Shown here: one piece after another, positions 18,444-26,982 of the stretch
Numbering within the stretch: position 1 is the stretch's first letter
Layout of the letters: the number at the start of each line of letters is the position of its first letter
Assembly: GCF_018882245.1 (NCBI RefSeq)
Contig: NZ_JACVOV010000001.1
Coordinates: forward strand, 620,001 to 684,000
DNA from: Polynucleobacter sp. AP-Capit-er-40B-B4
GTDB lineage: Bacteria > Pseudomonadota > Gammaproteobacteria > Burkholderiales > Burkholderiaceae
Reading direction: 5' to 3'
DNA: 64,000 nt
Made by a program: the position numbers and the translations under genes
The notes under the pieces: generated by a model
Databases searched by the model: none
The model's input: only the letters and a program-made list of their open reading frames with translations
What the model was told of the DNA's origin: nothing

Positions 18444-18711
18444 GTTAAGGCTATTCGTAAATTCTTGATATGTCGGCCCTAGCATTGACCCATAGCAAGG
18501 CGTTACACCAGCCAACAATACTGGGTTTATTAAGACTATGGCTTTTAGAAGATTACTTTAGTTATCCTGCTTAAGTTGGCTAGCATCTTAGGTTACCAGT
18601 TGCAGTTCATGTCAGTGTCACTCAATTCTTTACAAGAGATCACAAATTTACTTCATCAACAACTCTGATCCATAGTAGTGATTGATGTATTCCTGCATTG
18701 CAGACGCTCAT
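18444..18711. other. Gene-poor stretch, nothing recognised
   Basis: About 270 bases between the short ORF and the xerD stop with stop codons in all frames, no RNA gene, no terminator and no repeat that I can see. Together with the preceding palindromes it looks like decayed accessory DNA. Confidence 0.4.
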
Positions 18712-19635
18712 TTAAGAACCACGCGGATGATGCTGCTGATGAATGGATTTGAGTCTTTCCCTGGCCACATGGGTATAAATCTGGGTGGTAGAGATATCAG
18801 CATGCCCCAAAAGGAGCTGCACTACCCTTAAATCCGCCCCATGATTGAGTAAATGGGTTGCAAAAGCATGACGCAGGGTGTGAGGTGAAAGCGCTACAGA
18901 GATATTGGCTACTGTGGCATAACGCTTAATCAGCGCCCAAAATGCCTGCCGGGTTAAACCAGTGCCCGTATGACGACCGACAAAAACAGCATCCGATGTT
19001 TTGCCCTCGAGCAATGGGGTACGGGCTTCGGCAAGATACTTTCTGAGCCACTGCCCTGCTTCACCACCAAAAGGTACTAAGCGCTCTTTACCGCCTTTAC
19101 CATTCACTACTCGTACTACGCCTTCATTTAATCCAAGGGCTACTGTTTTTAAAGAAACGATTTCGGAGACGCGCAATCCACTGGCATACATGAGCTCGAG
19201 CATCGTGCGATCACGCAAACCCAATGGTGTTTCAATATCTGGCGCATTTAACAAGGCGGTAACCTGATCTTCACTCAATGTCTTTGGAAAGCGCTGCGCT
19301 TGCTTGGCAGCGCGCAATCCCATACAAGGATCGTTCTTCACTAAATTGATGCGTAGGGCGTGACGGTAGAAGCGCTTGAAAACCGTTAAGCGTCGATTCG
19401 CAGTGGTGGCTTTATCCGCTCTGCGATAAGCAATATAAGCAGTGAGATCTTTTTCGGTAACACCATAAAGATCGCCACCAGACTCCTTATAAAGCCACTG
19501 CGCTAATAGCAATAAGTCTCTACGGTATGCGGCTAGGCTGTTTTGAGCAAGGCCGTCTTCTAGCCAGCAAGCATCGCAGAAGCGCTCTATGGCTTCTTGG
19601 CTTGCTGGAGCTATTGCTGGCGCAACATTAGTCAC
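18712..19635 (-). CDS. xerD: Site-specific tyrosine recombinase XerD
   Basis: Cooperates with XerC at dif to resolve chromosome dimers at the division septum. The 307-residue protein has the SAM-like N-terminal domain (about 18-105) and the catalytic domain with the full R-K-H-x-x-R-H-Y set: SGLRVSEI, the lysine in [39 protein letters not shown]. Length matches XerD. Its start overlaps the end of the upstream YajQ-family gene by 8 bases. Confidence 0.93.
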   Translation of the reverse strand: MTNVAPAIAPASQEAIERFCDACWLEDGLAQNSLAAYRRDLLLLAQWLYKESGGDLYGVTEKDLTAYIAYRRADKATTANRRLTVFKRFYRHALRINLVKNDPCMGLRAAKQAQRFPKTLSEDQVTALLNAPDIETPLGLRDRTMLELMYASGLRVSEIVSLKTVALGLNEGVVRVVNGKGGKERLVPFGGEAGQWLRKYLAEARTPLLEGKTSDAVFVGRHTGTGLTRQAFWALIKRYATVANISVALSPHTLRHAFATHLLNHGADLRVVQLLLGHADISTTQIYTHVARERLKSIHQQHHPRGS

Positions 19636-20113
19636 GGAAATTATTAAAGCCCAATGGCGCTTCGGTTACTTCTTTCTTGAGCAAAGCCACCGTTTCTTGT
19701 AAGTCATCTCGCTTAGCGCCTGTAACGCGCACGGCATCACCCTGAATGCTTGCTTGCACTTTGAGCTTGCTGTCTTTAATGATGCGCACTACTTTTTTAG
19801 CCAACTCTGAAGTAATACCCTTTTGAATCTTCATTGTTTGCTTGCGCTTGTCTCCACCGATCGTTTCAGTTTTGTCATCTTTGAGATAACGCACGTCCAC
19901 ATTCCGTTTGGCCATTTTGCCAACGAGCACATCACGCACTTGACCCAACTTAAAGTCATCATCACCAAACAAAATTAAAGCTTCGTCTTTTTGCTCTACA
20001 CGGCTATCAGAGCCCTTAAAGTCGAAACGATTGCTGATTTCTTTATTCGATTGCTCAATCGCATTTTTGAGCTCAACCATGTCCGGCTCACAAACAACGT
20101 CAAATGATGGCAT
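19628..20113 (-). CDS. YajQ family nucleotide-binding protein
   Basis: 161-residue cytoplasmic protein of the YajQ family. In Xanthomonas and Pseudomonas, members bind cyclic di-GMP and affect gene expression; other members bind ATP, GTP or RNA. The family start [21 protein letters not shown], the [10 protein letters not shown] segment and the late [22 protein letters not shown] are all present. Length is standard. It overlaps xerD by 8 bases, so the two are probably co-expressed. Confidence 0.93.
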   Translation of the reverse strand: MPSFDVVCEPDMVELKNAIEQSNKEISNRFDFKGSDSRVEQKDEALILFGDDDFKLGQVRDVLVGKMAKRNVDVRYLKDDKTETIGGDKRKQTMKIQKGITSELAKKVVRIIKDSKLKVQASIQGDAVRVTGAKRDDLQETVALLKKEVTEAPLGFNNFRD

Positions 20114-20202
20114 ATCAAATCCTTTACATTTTTTTGAAGATTAACTGAATTGTCGTTCAACACTGTCCCTAAACGACACATCATATTTTTAGCTAATAAT
20201 GC

Positions 20203-20231
20203 TTGATTGTTTGAGATTTTACCTGTAAATT
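20203..20231 (+). promoter_or_regulatory. Candidate promoter of the nucleotidyltransferase gene
   Basis: TTGATT (20203-20208), 17-base spacer, TAAATT (20226-20231). The left arm of the following inverted repeat covers the spacer end and -10 box. Confidence 0.45.
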
Positions 20232-20257
20232 TAAAAAATAGATTTTTACAGGTAAAA
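20217..20257 (+). repeat. Perfect 13-bp inverted repeat overlapping promoter and ribosome-binding site
   Basis: TTTTACCTGTAAA at 20217-20229 is repeated inverted at 20245-20257, with a 15-base spacer. The left arm overlaps a candidate -10 box. The right arm contains the likely Shine-Dalgarno AGGT and ends one base before the ATG at 20259. It could be a repressor operator, an mRNA hairpin that hides the ribosome-binding site, or both. Confidence 0.7.
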
Positions 20258-20258
20258 A

Positions 20259-21263
20259 ATGAAGCCTTTATCGGACCAGCAACGCCTATTTTTAGTGGAA
20301 TCAGACCAGATTTATCGGGCCTGGCGCGAAGTTCTCTGGCGCCATCATGATTATAAATACGGCATGCGTTGGAAAAATGTGAATGGCAAGGATTACCTAC
20401 TACGACTCACTAGCGCCTCAGGCAACAGCAAATCACTTGGGCCGCGCACCCCCGAAACTGAGCAAATTTTCCGACAGTTTGAAGAAGGCAAGGCATTAGC
20501 TCATGAAAAATATCAGAGTCTTAAAGTCAAACTTGATTCTCAACGAAAGCTAAATCGGGCGGTTCGCCTAGGTCGCATGCCCAGCATTATTGGTGAAATT
20601 TTGCTCAGACTTGATCAAGCTCAAGCTCTGTCTGAATTACGAGTTGTTGGCACTCATGCAATCTTTGCCTATGAGTCAATGGCTGCTGTAGAGCTCAAAA
20701 TGGAACTATTGGCCTCTGGTGATATTGATCTGCTCTTTGATGTACGAAAGCAAGTATCTTTGCTAGCAAAAAAACTGGATGGCGAAGGTTTACTGGGTTT
20801 ACTCAAGAAGGTTGATAGAACTTTTGAAATTTCAACAGCAGAAGGATTTAGAGCTATCAACAAGGATGGCTTTATGGTTGACCTGATTGGTCAGGACAAA
20901 GGAATGTTAGCACCCAAGCCTGAATTATTCGCTCAGGGTGATCTCGAGATCATGGAAGTACCAAATCTAGAATGGCTAGCGAATGCTCCTCGATTAGAGC
21001 AAGTTGTCATTGCGGCTAATGGGACTTCAGCGATCATGCCTGTCCCAGACCCAAGAGCATTTGCCATTCATAAAGCATGGCTCTCACATCAAATCAATCG
21101 AGAGCCCGTAAAAAAACAACGTGATCTCAATCAAGCATTAATGGTGATGAACTTAGTACGAGCGTATTTGCCAAGCCTCCCTATTGATGAACGTGCAATG
21201 CGTTATTTTCCAAAAGCAGTCTTCGAGGAATCAATCGTAGATCTTGGGATTCGGCCAAAATGA
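20259..21263 (+). CDS. GSU2403-type nucleotidyltransferase-fold protein
   Basis: 334-residue protein with an N-terminal helical part (MKPLSDQQRLFLVESDQIYRA) and a central nucleotidyltransferase fold. Catalytic elements are visible: VVGTHAIFAYE (about 128-138) for the G-T loop, SGDIDLLFDV with the D-x-D pair (about 153-162), and GFMVDLIG with the third acidic residue. This architecture fits the GSU2403 family. It stands alone between a YajQ-family gene and murB, with a striking inverted repeat at its start. NTase-fold proteins include toxins and defence factors, but the substrate here is unknown. Confidence 0.75.
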   Translation: MKPLSDQQRLFLVESDQIYRAWREVLWRHHDYKYGMRWKNVNGKDYLLRLTSASGNSKSLGPRTPETEQIFRQFEEGKALAHEKYQSLKVKLDSQRKLNRAVRLGRMPSIIGEILLRLDQAQALSELRVVGTHAIFAYESMAAVELKMELLASGDIDLLFDVRKQVSLLAKKLDGEGLLGLLKKVDRTFEISTAEGFRAINKDGFMVDLIGQDKGMLAPKPELFAQGDLEIMEVPNLEWLANAPRLEQVVIAANGTSAIMPVPDPRAFAIHKAWLSHQINREPVKKQRDLNQALMVMNLVRAYLPSLPIDERAMRYFPKAVFEESIVDLGIRPK

Positions 21264-21309
21264 CCAATCATTTCATTTTCAATAGATTGGATACATATAA
21301 GATTGCGCC

Positions 21310-22347
21310 ATGAACCGTACTCACAATGCGTCCAACCCCGCAAAATTGACTCCTAATTTAGGGCTCAAGCACCGCAATACCTTTGGCCTTGATGCTGTAG
21401 CCGAGCTCGCCTATGAAATCCACTCTCCAGAGCAAATTCCGGCAGTGATGTCTGAGATTGCGGAGCAAAAGCTGTCTTGGAGAGTATTGGGCGGTGGGAG
21501 TAATGTCATATTACCGAGCGTACTGCCTGGCGCCACCCTGCTAATTGACATTCTGGGTCAAGAAATCCTCTCCAGCGATGACGAAGCTACGTTTCTGTCA
21601 GTCGGTGCCGGAGTGGTTTGGCACGAACTCGTTGCGTGGACTTTAGAAAATGGCATGCCCGGCTTTGAGAACCTGGCCCTGATACCGGGTACTGTTGGCG
21701 CCGCGCCCATACAAAACATCGGTGCGTACGGCGTTGAGATCGGCGAATACATCGATCGTATGGAAGCCTTTGATGCCAAAGACCATGCCTTTGTCACTCT
21801 CCCAAAAGAGGCATGCCGCTTTGCCTATCGCGATAGTTACTTCAAGCAAAATCCCGGCCGCTTTATCGTGACAAAGGTTGTTTTTAAAATGCCAAAAATT
21901 TGGCAGGCGCGTATTCATTATACGGATCTAGCTAAACAGTTTCCGCTTGATGCCAACCCTAGTCCGGAAGAGATCTTCCTAGCCGTTTGCAAGATCCGCA
22001 CTCACAAACTTCCCGATCCGAAAGTCATCGGTAATGCGGGTAGCTTCTTTCAGAACCCGGTAATTCCGAATGAGCAGTACGAAACGCTTCTTAAAACCTA
22101 CGCAGATTTAGTTTCTTATGCAGACTTACCAGGCAAGCGCAAACTCGCTGCTGGCTGGCTCATTGATCAATGTGGTTTTAAAGGTCAACGCATGGGTGCC
22201 GTTGGTGTTTATGAAAACCAAGCCCTAGTACTCGTCAACCATGGCGGTGGCACCGCTGAGGATATTCTTGGTCTTGCTAAATGTATTCGGGATAAAGTAC
22301 ACGATAAATTTGGTGTGACCTTACAGATAGAGCCCAATATTTTTTAG
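21310..22347 (+). CDS. murB: UDP-N-acetylenolpyruvoylglucosamine reductase
   Basis: Reduces UDP-GlcNAc-enolpyruvate to UDP-MurNAc with FAD and NADPH in peptidoglycan synthesis. The 345-residue protein has the FAD-binding stretch LGGGSNVILPS, GVVWHELVAWTLENGMPGFENLALIPGTVGAAPIQNIGAYG, the catalytic serine motif NAGSFFQNPVI, and a late LQIEPNIF with the acidic residue. The length and LAGWLIDQCGFKG segment fit the E. coli-like type I enzyme. The 3' end lies 4 bases from the convergent YoeB-type gene. Confidence 0.96.
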   Translation: MNRTHNASNPAKLTPNLGLKHRNTFGLDAVAELAYEIHSPEQIPAVMSEIAEQKLSWRVLGGGSNVILPSVLPGATLLIDILGQEILSSDDEATFLSVGAGVVWHELVAWTLENGMPGFENLALIPGTVGAAPIQNIGAYGVEIGEYIDRMEAFDAKDHAFVTLPKEACRFAYRDSYFKQNPGRFIVTKVVFKMPKIWQARIHYTDLAKQFPLDANPSPEEIFLAVCKIRTHKLPDPKVIGNAGSFFQNPVIPNEQYETLLKTYADLVSYADLPGKRKLAAGWLIDQCGFKGQRMGAVGVYENQALVLVNHGGGTAEDILGLAKCIRDKVHDKFGVTLQIEPNIF

Positions 22348-22351
22348 GGCT

Positions 22352-22618
22352 TTAATCGTAGTGAGTCCACATTCTTAATACACGAACAGTTCTCTCTTTA
22401 CGAAAAACTTCGTACACCAAGCGATGTTGAATATTAATGCGCCGGGAGTATGCCCCCTTGAGGTCTCCCACTAATTTTTCGTAGGGCGGTGGATTTTGCA
22501 GGGGATCAATTGCCAATACTTCCAGCAATGCTTGTGTCTTATCATTTAATCCAGCAGCGGATAATTTTTTAGCGTCTTTTAAAGCGTACTTGGAAAAAAC
22601 TAAATTCCAAGTCACCAC
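22352..22618 (-). CDS. yoeB: YoeB/Txe-family toxin
   Basis: 88-residue ribosome-dependent mRNA interferase of the RelE superfamily. The C-terminal half is nearly diagnostic: YSRRINIQHRLVYEV and the end RVLRMWTHYD. These carry the residues (R, H, Y near the C-terminus) used for cleavage. It overlaps the upstream antitoxin gene by 7 bases. The catalytic residues look intact, so the toxin is probably active. Confidence 0.92.
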   Translation of the reverse strand: MVTWNLVFSKYALKDAKKLSAAGLNDKTQALLEVLAIDPLQNPPPYEKLVGDLKGAYSRRINIQHRLVYEVFRKERTVRVLRMWTHYD

Positions 22619-22854
22619 TTTAATACCCTCTTGCTCTTGGCAAGAGGTTCTGCCATAGCATCCTTAATGGACTCGCGCATTCCGGGTACTGCCATAAGAT
22701 ATAAGGTCTCTTGAATTGCGCTCCAATCCTCCTCTGATATCAGGACAGCATTAGCCCGCTTCCCAGAAATCGTCACTGGCTTATGGGACTCTGCTGCTTG
22801 ATCAATTAAGCGATAAAGACCTGCTCTAGCTTCGCTTGCAGTAATTGTTGTCAT
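22612..22854 (-). CDS. yefM: Phd/YefM-family antitoxin
   Basis: 80-residue antitoxin that neutralises the overlapping YoeB toxin and represses its own operon. MTTITASEARAGLYRLIDQA and KPVTISGKRANAVLISEEDW are the typical Phd/YefM DNA-binding half. The C-terminal tail (EPLAKSKRVLKW) binds toxin. Its promoter contains a palindrome between the -35 and -10 boxes, as expected for autorepression. Confidence 0.92.
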   Translation of the reverse strand: MTTITASEARAGLYRLIDQAAESHKPVTISGKRANAVLISEEDWSAIQETLYLMAVPGMRESIKDAMAEPLAKSKRVLKW

Positions 22855-22871
22855 AATGGCCTCCTGAGGTT

Positions 22872-22900
22872 ATGGTACGCAAAAGCGTACGCTTTGTCAA
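22872..22900 (-). promoter_or_regulatory. yefM-yoeB promoter with internal operator
   Basis: On the minus strand TTGACA (22895-22900) and TACCAT (22872-22877) are 17 bases apart. The palindrome GTACGC-AAAA-GCGTAC (22875-22890) fills the spacer and touches the -10 box, so a bound YefM dimer would block RNA polymerase. Confidence 0.75.
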
Positions 22901-22907
22901 GCCTGCA

Positions 22908-24125
22908 TTATGACTCTTTGCTAACAATTTCTTCGAATAGCACATCCGCTCGACCCTCAGCCAACCTTATTTGAAAATTTTGCTTTGTTTTAAGCTCGTC
23001 CGGATTTCGCACCGCGTGGAGTTGATCTTTTTCTTTACTCAAGATCACTGCATATCCACGCTCTAGGGTTCTCTGTGGATTGAGCATCTCCAGCTGAGAC
23101 TGATAGTGTGTTTGATTGCGCTTCCAACTTTCCATACGTACTAACCAAGCTTGATTAAGGCGTTGCTGCCAGCCCTGTATTTGCTCGCGCATGCGATCTG
23201 GATTAGGCGGCGCGTGACTCAGTCTTAGCGCCAGTTGATCTAAGGTCTGCGCTTCACGTTCTACGCGTTGGTTGATGCGCTGTAACAAGGCTTGCATGAT
23301 GGCGTCTAACTCTTGCAGCATTTGATCTTTGCGTGGCGCAGCTAATTCTGCGGCGCCAGTGGGTGTAGGTGCGCGCAAGTCAGATACAAAGTCAGCAATT
23401 GTTAAATCGGTTTCATGCCCAACACCACTGACTACAGGTATTGGTGATTGCGCAATCGCATAAGCCAGCTGCTCATCATTAAATGCCCAGAGATCTTCAA
23501 TACTGCCGCCACCGCGCACCAACAAAATGACATCAACTGCATTTTCTTTTTCAGCCGCTTTGAGGGCAGAAATAATTCCGGCAGGGGCATCTGGTCCTTG
23601 CACTAGGGTTGGATAAATCACAATCGGAATATGTGGCGCTCTTCTTGCTAGCGTACTTAAAACATCTTTTAATGCGGCTGCTTGTGGTGATGTGATGATG
23701 CCTATCGATCTAGGATGCGTTGGAATCTCGTGTTTACGCTCCTCATCAAATAAACCCTCTTTAGCAAGTTTGGCTTTGAGCTTTAAGAAGGCTTCATATA
23801 AACCACCCATTCCTGCGCGGCGCAGTGTCTGAATGGTGAGTTGGATATCTCCACGGGGCACATACATCCCCAGATTGGCGCTCACCTCAACCAAGTCACC
23901 GGATTGCGGCATAAATCCGACCTGGCCATTACGCCCTCGGAACATCACACAGCGTATTTGGCCTTCTTCATCCTTTAATGAGAAATACCAGTGCCCGCTG
24001 TCATAAGCCTTGAAGTTGGAAATCTCCCCGCTTACCCAGACCGTATCAAAACGATCCTCCAAAGAGGCAGCAATGGCGCGGCTTAGATCGCCAACACTCA
24101 GAATTTCCCTTGATATTTCAGACAT
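22908..24125 (-). CDS. xseA: Exodeoxyribonuclease VII large subunit
   Basis: Large subunit of the single-strand-specific exonuclease VII used in repair and recombination; it acts with XseB, which is not in the window. The 405-residue protein has the N-terminal OB domain (VWVSGEISNFKAYDSGHWYFSLKDEEGQIRC), then PRSIGIITSPQAAALKD, RGGGSIEDLWAFND and GVGHETDLTIADFVSDLRAPTPTGAAE, all family hallmarks. A coiled-coil region follows (about 265-350). The length is slightly shorter than the 456-residue E. coli protein. Confidence 0.95.
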   Translation of the reverse strand: MSEISREILSVGDLSRAIAASLEDRFDTVWVSGEISNFKAYDSGHWYFSLKDEEGQIRCVMFRGRNGQVGFMPQSGDLVEVSANLGMYVPRGDIQLTIQTLRRAGMGGLYEAFLKLKAKLAKEGLFDEERKHEIPTHPRSIGIITSPQAAALKDVLSTLARRAPHIPIVIYPTLVQGPDAPAGIISALKAAEKENAVDVILLVRGGGSIEDLWAFNDEQLAYAIAQSPIPVVSGVGHETDLTIADFVSDLRAPTPTGAAELAAPRKDQMLQELDAIMQALLQRINQRVEREAQTLDQLALRLSHAPPNPDRMREQIQGWQQRLNQAWLVRMESWKRNQTHYQSQLEMLNPQRTLERGYAVILSKEKDQLHAVRNPDELKTKQNFQIRLAEGRADVLFEEIVSKES

Positions 24126-24169
24126 TTTTTCTCTTTAATCCCGCATCCATCAGGCTTATGGGCCAATAA

Positions 24170-24178
24170 ATATCCACA
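24170..24178 (+). promoter_or_regulatory. Near-consensus DnaA box
   Basis: ATATCCACA matches 8 of 9 bases of the DnaA box TTATCCACA. It lies in the xseA-exbB intergenic region, about 200 bases from two further boxes. Confidence 0.4.
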
Positions 24179-24267
24179 GACCCCAATACACCCTAGGTTT
24201 AATGCTCATAAGTAAGTAATTACTGACCCAAAACGTCTCATAAATCCAACACCACAATTATAAGCTC

Positions 24268-24281
24268 TTGATTTATATCAA
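24268..24281. promoter_or_regulatory. Perfect FNR/Anr-type binding site
   Basis: TTGATTTATATCAA matches the FNR consensus TTGAT-n4-ATCAA at every defined position. It lies 143 bases upstream of xseA and 157 bases upstream of exbB in the shared divergent region, so it could control either. No FNR gene is in the window. Confidence 0.6.
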
Positions 24282-24368
24282 GATTAATCAAGCTTAGAAA
24301 ATCAATATTCATCCATTTATTGATACGCCCACCATCAATCAAGGACTTACAGCACAAATCCAAAAAAG

Positions 24369-24389
24369 TTTTGCACAGAGTTATCCACA
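24369..24389 (+). promoter_or_regulatory. Tandem DnaA boxes upstream of exbB
   Basis: TTTTGCACA (24369-24377) fits the relaxed consensus TTwTnCACA, and TTATCCACA (24381-24389) is a perfect DnaA box. The two are 12 bases apart start to start and in the same orientation. They lie about 50 bases before the exbB start. The neighbours are not those of oriC, so gene regulation or DnaA titration is more likely than origin activity. Confidence 0.55.
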
Positions 24390-24438
24390 GGCAAGCTTTC
24401 CGAAAGAGGCTTTTTAATTCAGCTAAAGTACTGAGCTT

Positions 24439-25086
24439 ATGTACTCCATCTTACTATCCGCTGGCTGGCCTATTTGGCCCCTCCTCATTATTTCTATTTT
24501 GGGCTTAGCGATTGCCCTAGAGCGCTGCTGGTATCTACGGCAAATCCATATTTTTCCCAAAAACTGCCTCGAAACTGCTTTTACCCTTACCAATCAAATG
24601 CTTGGCTCCAAAGGGGGCTCTGCAGTCAGTGACTTGCAGGTTGCCGAGTTAGCCCAACTTTCACCAGCCAGCCCATTATTAGCTTGCACCCTCAAAGAGA
24701 AGCTCAGTGGCAGTAGTGCCGAGAGTGCTCTCGAGGAACTTCAAGCGACAGCCCAAAGCACTTGGCTCAAATTAGATCGTTATCTTGGCGCGCTCGCTAC
24801 GATTGCCACTATTGCGCCACTGCTTGGCTTGTTTGGCACCGTAGTAGGCATGATTGAAATTTTCGGCAGTCAAGGCGCCATTAATGGTGCAGCAGGTAGT
24901 CCTCAGCAATTGGCTCACGGAATTTCAGTGGCTTTGTACAACACGGCCTTCGGATTATTGATTGCGATTCCTGCATTAGCAGCTTGGCGTGGTTTACGCT
25001 CCATGGCAAATCAGCGTCAACGTGAATGCGAAGAGTTCACGCGCCAAATCTTTAAAAAACTGTATCCAACCGATAACGCTAAATGA
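24439..25086 (+). CDS. exbB: ExbB/TolQ-type proton channel subunit
   Basis: Inner-membrane MotA/TolQ/ExbB family protein of 215 residues that, with ExbD, converts proton motive force into movement, usually for TonB-dependent uptake. It has one N-terminal helix (ILLSAGWPIWPLLIISILGLAIALERCWYL) and two further helices, with the family signature TIATIAPLLGLFGTVVGMIEIF and VALYNTAFGLLIAIPALAAWRG. Its stop overlaps the exbD start by 4 bases. It is distinct from tolQ at 32.5 kb. No tonB gene is adjacent. Confidence 0.88.
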   Translation: MYSILLSAGWPIWPLLIISILGLAIALERCWYLRQIHIFPKNCLETAFTLTNQMLGSKGGSAVSDLQVAELAQLSPASPLLACTLKEKLSGSSAESALEELQATAQSTWLKLDRYLGALATIATIAPLLGLFGTVVGMIEIFGSQGAINGAAGSPQQLAHGISVALYNTAFGLLIAIPALAAWRGLRSMANQRQRECEEFTRQIFKKLYPTDNAK

Positions 25087-25550
25087 GTTGGCTAGAAACA
25101 CATGCCCATGCAAAGAGAAGATTTTCTCTAGGGGGCACAGCTGCACCAGTAGAGCCTGAGATTAATCTCATTCCATTTATTGATGTGTTGTTAGTAGTGT
25201 TGATCTTTTTGATGATTTCCACCACCTTCACGCGCTATCAAGAACTCGCGATTACATTACCCACTGCGAATGGCAGCGAGAGCCAGGCAGAGGTAAAGCA
25301 GATCCATATAGCTGTTAGCCGCGATGGTCGCTTTGCGATTAATGGCAAAGTGACTGATCGTTCTCAACTGAGCAGCGCATTAATCCAATTAAGTGGGCAA
25401 GCAGATAGCAAGAAAGAGTCCGCAAGCAACTTACAAGTCAATATTGATGCAGATGCCAGAGCACCGCATCAAGCTGTGATGAGCGCTCTTGAAGCGGCGC
25501 GTGATGCCAATCTCTCTAATATTGTGTTTAGTAGTCAAACCAAGAAATAA
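25083..25550 (+). CDS. exbD: ExbD/TolR-type biopolymer transport protein
   Basis: 155-residue partner of ExbB with a single N-terminal transmembrane segment. EINLIPFIDVLLVVLIFLMI carries the conserved membrane aspartate used in proton translocation. The periplasmic domain follows (HIAVSRDGRFAINGKV, NIDADARAPHQAVMSALEAARDAN). It overlaps exbB by 4 bases and is followed after 48 bases by lpxK, an order common in proteobacteria where exbBD-like genes precede lpxK. Confidence 0.9.
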   Translation: MSWLETHAHAKRRFSLGGTAAPVEPEINLIPFIDVLLVVLIFLMISTTFTRYQELAITLPTANGSESQAEVKQIHIAVSRDGRFAINGKVTDRSQLSSALIQLSGQADSKKESASNLQVNIDADARAPHQAVMSALEAARDANLSNIVFSSQTKK

Positions 25551-25598
25551 GCTATACATTCGAAGTTATAAGACCACGATCTCAGAATCCTATTTTTA

Positions 25599-26684
25599 AT
25601 GTCCTTTTCTTTTTTCCGTAAAGCCCCCAAGTTCTGGGAACGACGTGGTCCCACGAGTTTGATCTTGTGGCCACTCTCTTGGCTTTATGGATTGATACTA
25701 CGTGCTCGTAAGCTAGTCTTAGACACCGGCCTCATTAAACAGAAACCGGCACCTATTCCCGTCATCATTGTGGGAAACATTCGTGTTGGCGGTACAGGTA
25801 AGACACCGATCGTGATTGCACTCGCAGAACGCTTGCAGCAGTTAGGCTGGAATCCTGGAATTATTAGTAGAGGCTATGGTTCTTCTTCGCAACTTGCTCC
25901 ATTGCAGGTAAAGAGTGATTCTGACCCTGCATTAGTTGGTGATGAACCTGTCCTCATTGCCAAGCGTACGCATAACCAATTTCCGATTTGGGTATTTCCA
26001 AAACGTCAACAAAGTATTCGCGCTTTACTAAAGCAATCCCCCAATGTGAACGTCATCATTAGTGATGATGGTCTGCAACATACTGGATTAGATCGTTGGC
26101 CTGCCCGTGAAGGTGGTCGCGATATCGAGTTCGTGGTACATGATGGCCGCGGAGAAGGCAATCGCTTCTTATTGCCAGCAGGCCCATTGCGCGAGCCCGC
26201 CACCCGTGAACGGGATGCGACTTTATTGACCGCAAAAGATAGTGCCCACAAAATCGGCCAGCAAGAAGAATATTTTCAGGGGCGTAGAGCATTCTCTCTA
26301 TTAGGTCATTTGGGCGCCGCTTATCAACTCATTAACCCAAATAATCATCAAACACTTTCTCAAATTGCGGATAGCTATTTACCCAATAAGATTACTGCTG
26401 TTGCAGCGCTAGGTAATCCACAGCGCTTTTTTGATGATCTTCTTAGCCAAGGTATTGCAGGAAAATGCATTCCCCTGCCTGATCATGCAAGCTACACCCC
26501 CGAGTTTTTTGAAAAGATCAATGCTCAATGCATTCTCATTACAGAAAAAGATGCTGTGAAATGCGCAGCTATTAATGATGAGCGTATTTGGGTAGTGCCA
26601 CTCTCACTCTCTTTGCCTGACAATCTAGCCGAATGGCTCCAATCCATCTTGCAAAGACCGGACCCTTATCGCTACAACCTTTAA
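25599..26684 (+). CDS. lpxK: Tetraacyldisaccharide 4'-kinase
   Basis: Phosphorylates the lipid A disaccharide at the 4' position on the inner membrane. The 361-residue protein has a membrane-associated N-terminus (LILWPLSWLYGLILRARKL), the Walker A-like GNIRVGGTGKTP, GIISRGYG, VISDDGLQHTGLDR and DRWPAREGGRDIEFVVHDG. LLPAGPLREP is also typical. It is slightly longer than E. coli LpxK. It heads lpxK-Trm112-kdsB-adk, a common proteobacterial order. Confidence 0.95.
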   Translation: MSFSFFRKAPKFWERRGPTSLILWPLSWLYGLILRARKLVLDTGLIKQKPAPIPVIIVGNIRVGGTGKTPIVIALAERLQQLGWNPGIISRGYGSSSQLAPLQVKSDSDPALVGDEPVLIAKRTHNQFPIWVFPKRQQSIRALLKQSPNVNVIISDDGLQHTGLDRWPAREGGRDIEFVVHDGRGEGNRFLLPAGPLREPATRERDATLLTAKDSAHKIGQQEEYFQGRRAFSLLGHLGAAYQLINPNNHQTLSQIADSYLPNKITAVAALGNPQRFFDDLLSQGIAGKCIPLPDHASYTPEFFEKINAQCILITEKDAVKCAAINDERIWVVPLSLSLPDNLAEWLQSILQRPDPYRYNL

Positions 26685-26782
26685 TCTAGGCCGCTTGTCC
26701 AGACTTGTTGACTACAACTAGATAGCACTACACTGTAACTTCACTTATTTAGACTCACCTACATAGACCTCACTACAAAATC

Positions 26783-26962
26783 ATGGATAAACGACTGCTC
26801 GATATTTTGGTTTGCCCTCTTTGCAAAAGCCAGCTCCAATTTGATGCCGGTAAAGGTGAATTGATTTGTAAAGCAGATCGGTTGGCTTACCCTATACGTG
26901 ATGATGTGCCAGTCATGTTGGTAGACGAAGCGCGCACTCTTAGTAGTGACGAATTAGCTTAA
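26783..26962 (+). CDS. Trm112 family protein (YcaR-like)
   Basis: 59-residue protein with ATG at 26783 and TAA at 26960-26962. It begins [15 protein letters not shown] and has zinc-ribbon-like cysteines at C11, C14 and C29, then the family ending [16 protein letters not shown]. Such proteins are almost always encoded between lpxK and kdsB, as here. Eukaryotic Trm112 activates methyltransferases; the bacterial role is not established. Confidence 0.92.
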   Translation: MDKRLLDILVCPLCKSQLQFDAGKGELICKADRLAYPIRDDVPVMLVDEARTLSSDELA

Positions 26963-26982
26963 TCATTGAGATTTTTCAATCA

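Noticed and set aside
22331..22351. Terminator between murB and yoeB
   Set aside because: AGCCC/GGGCT stem is only 5 bp with an 11-base loop and the T run is inside the loop, so I do not call it.
24126..24438. Origin of replication
   Set aside because: DnaA boxes are present, but dnaA, dnaN, parA/B and gyrB are not nearby and there is no long AT-rich DUE next to a box cluster.
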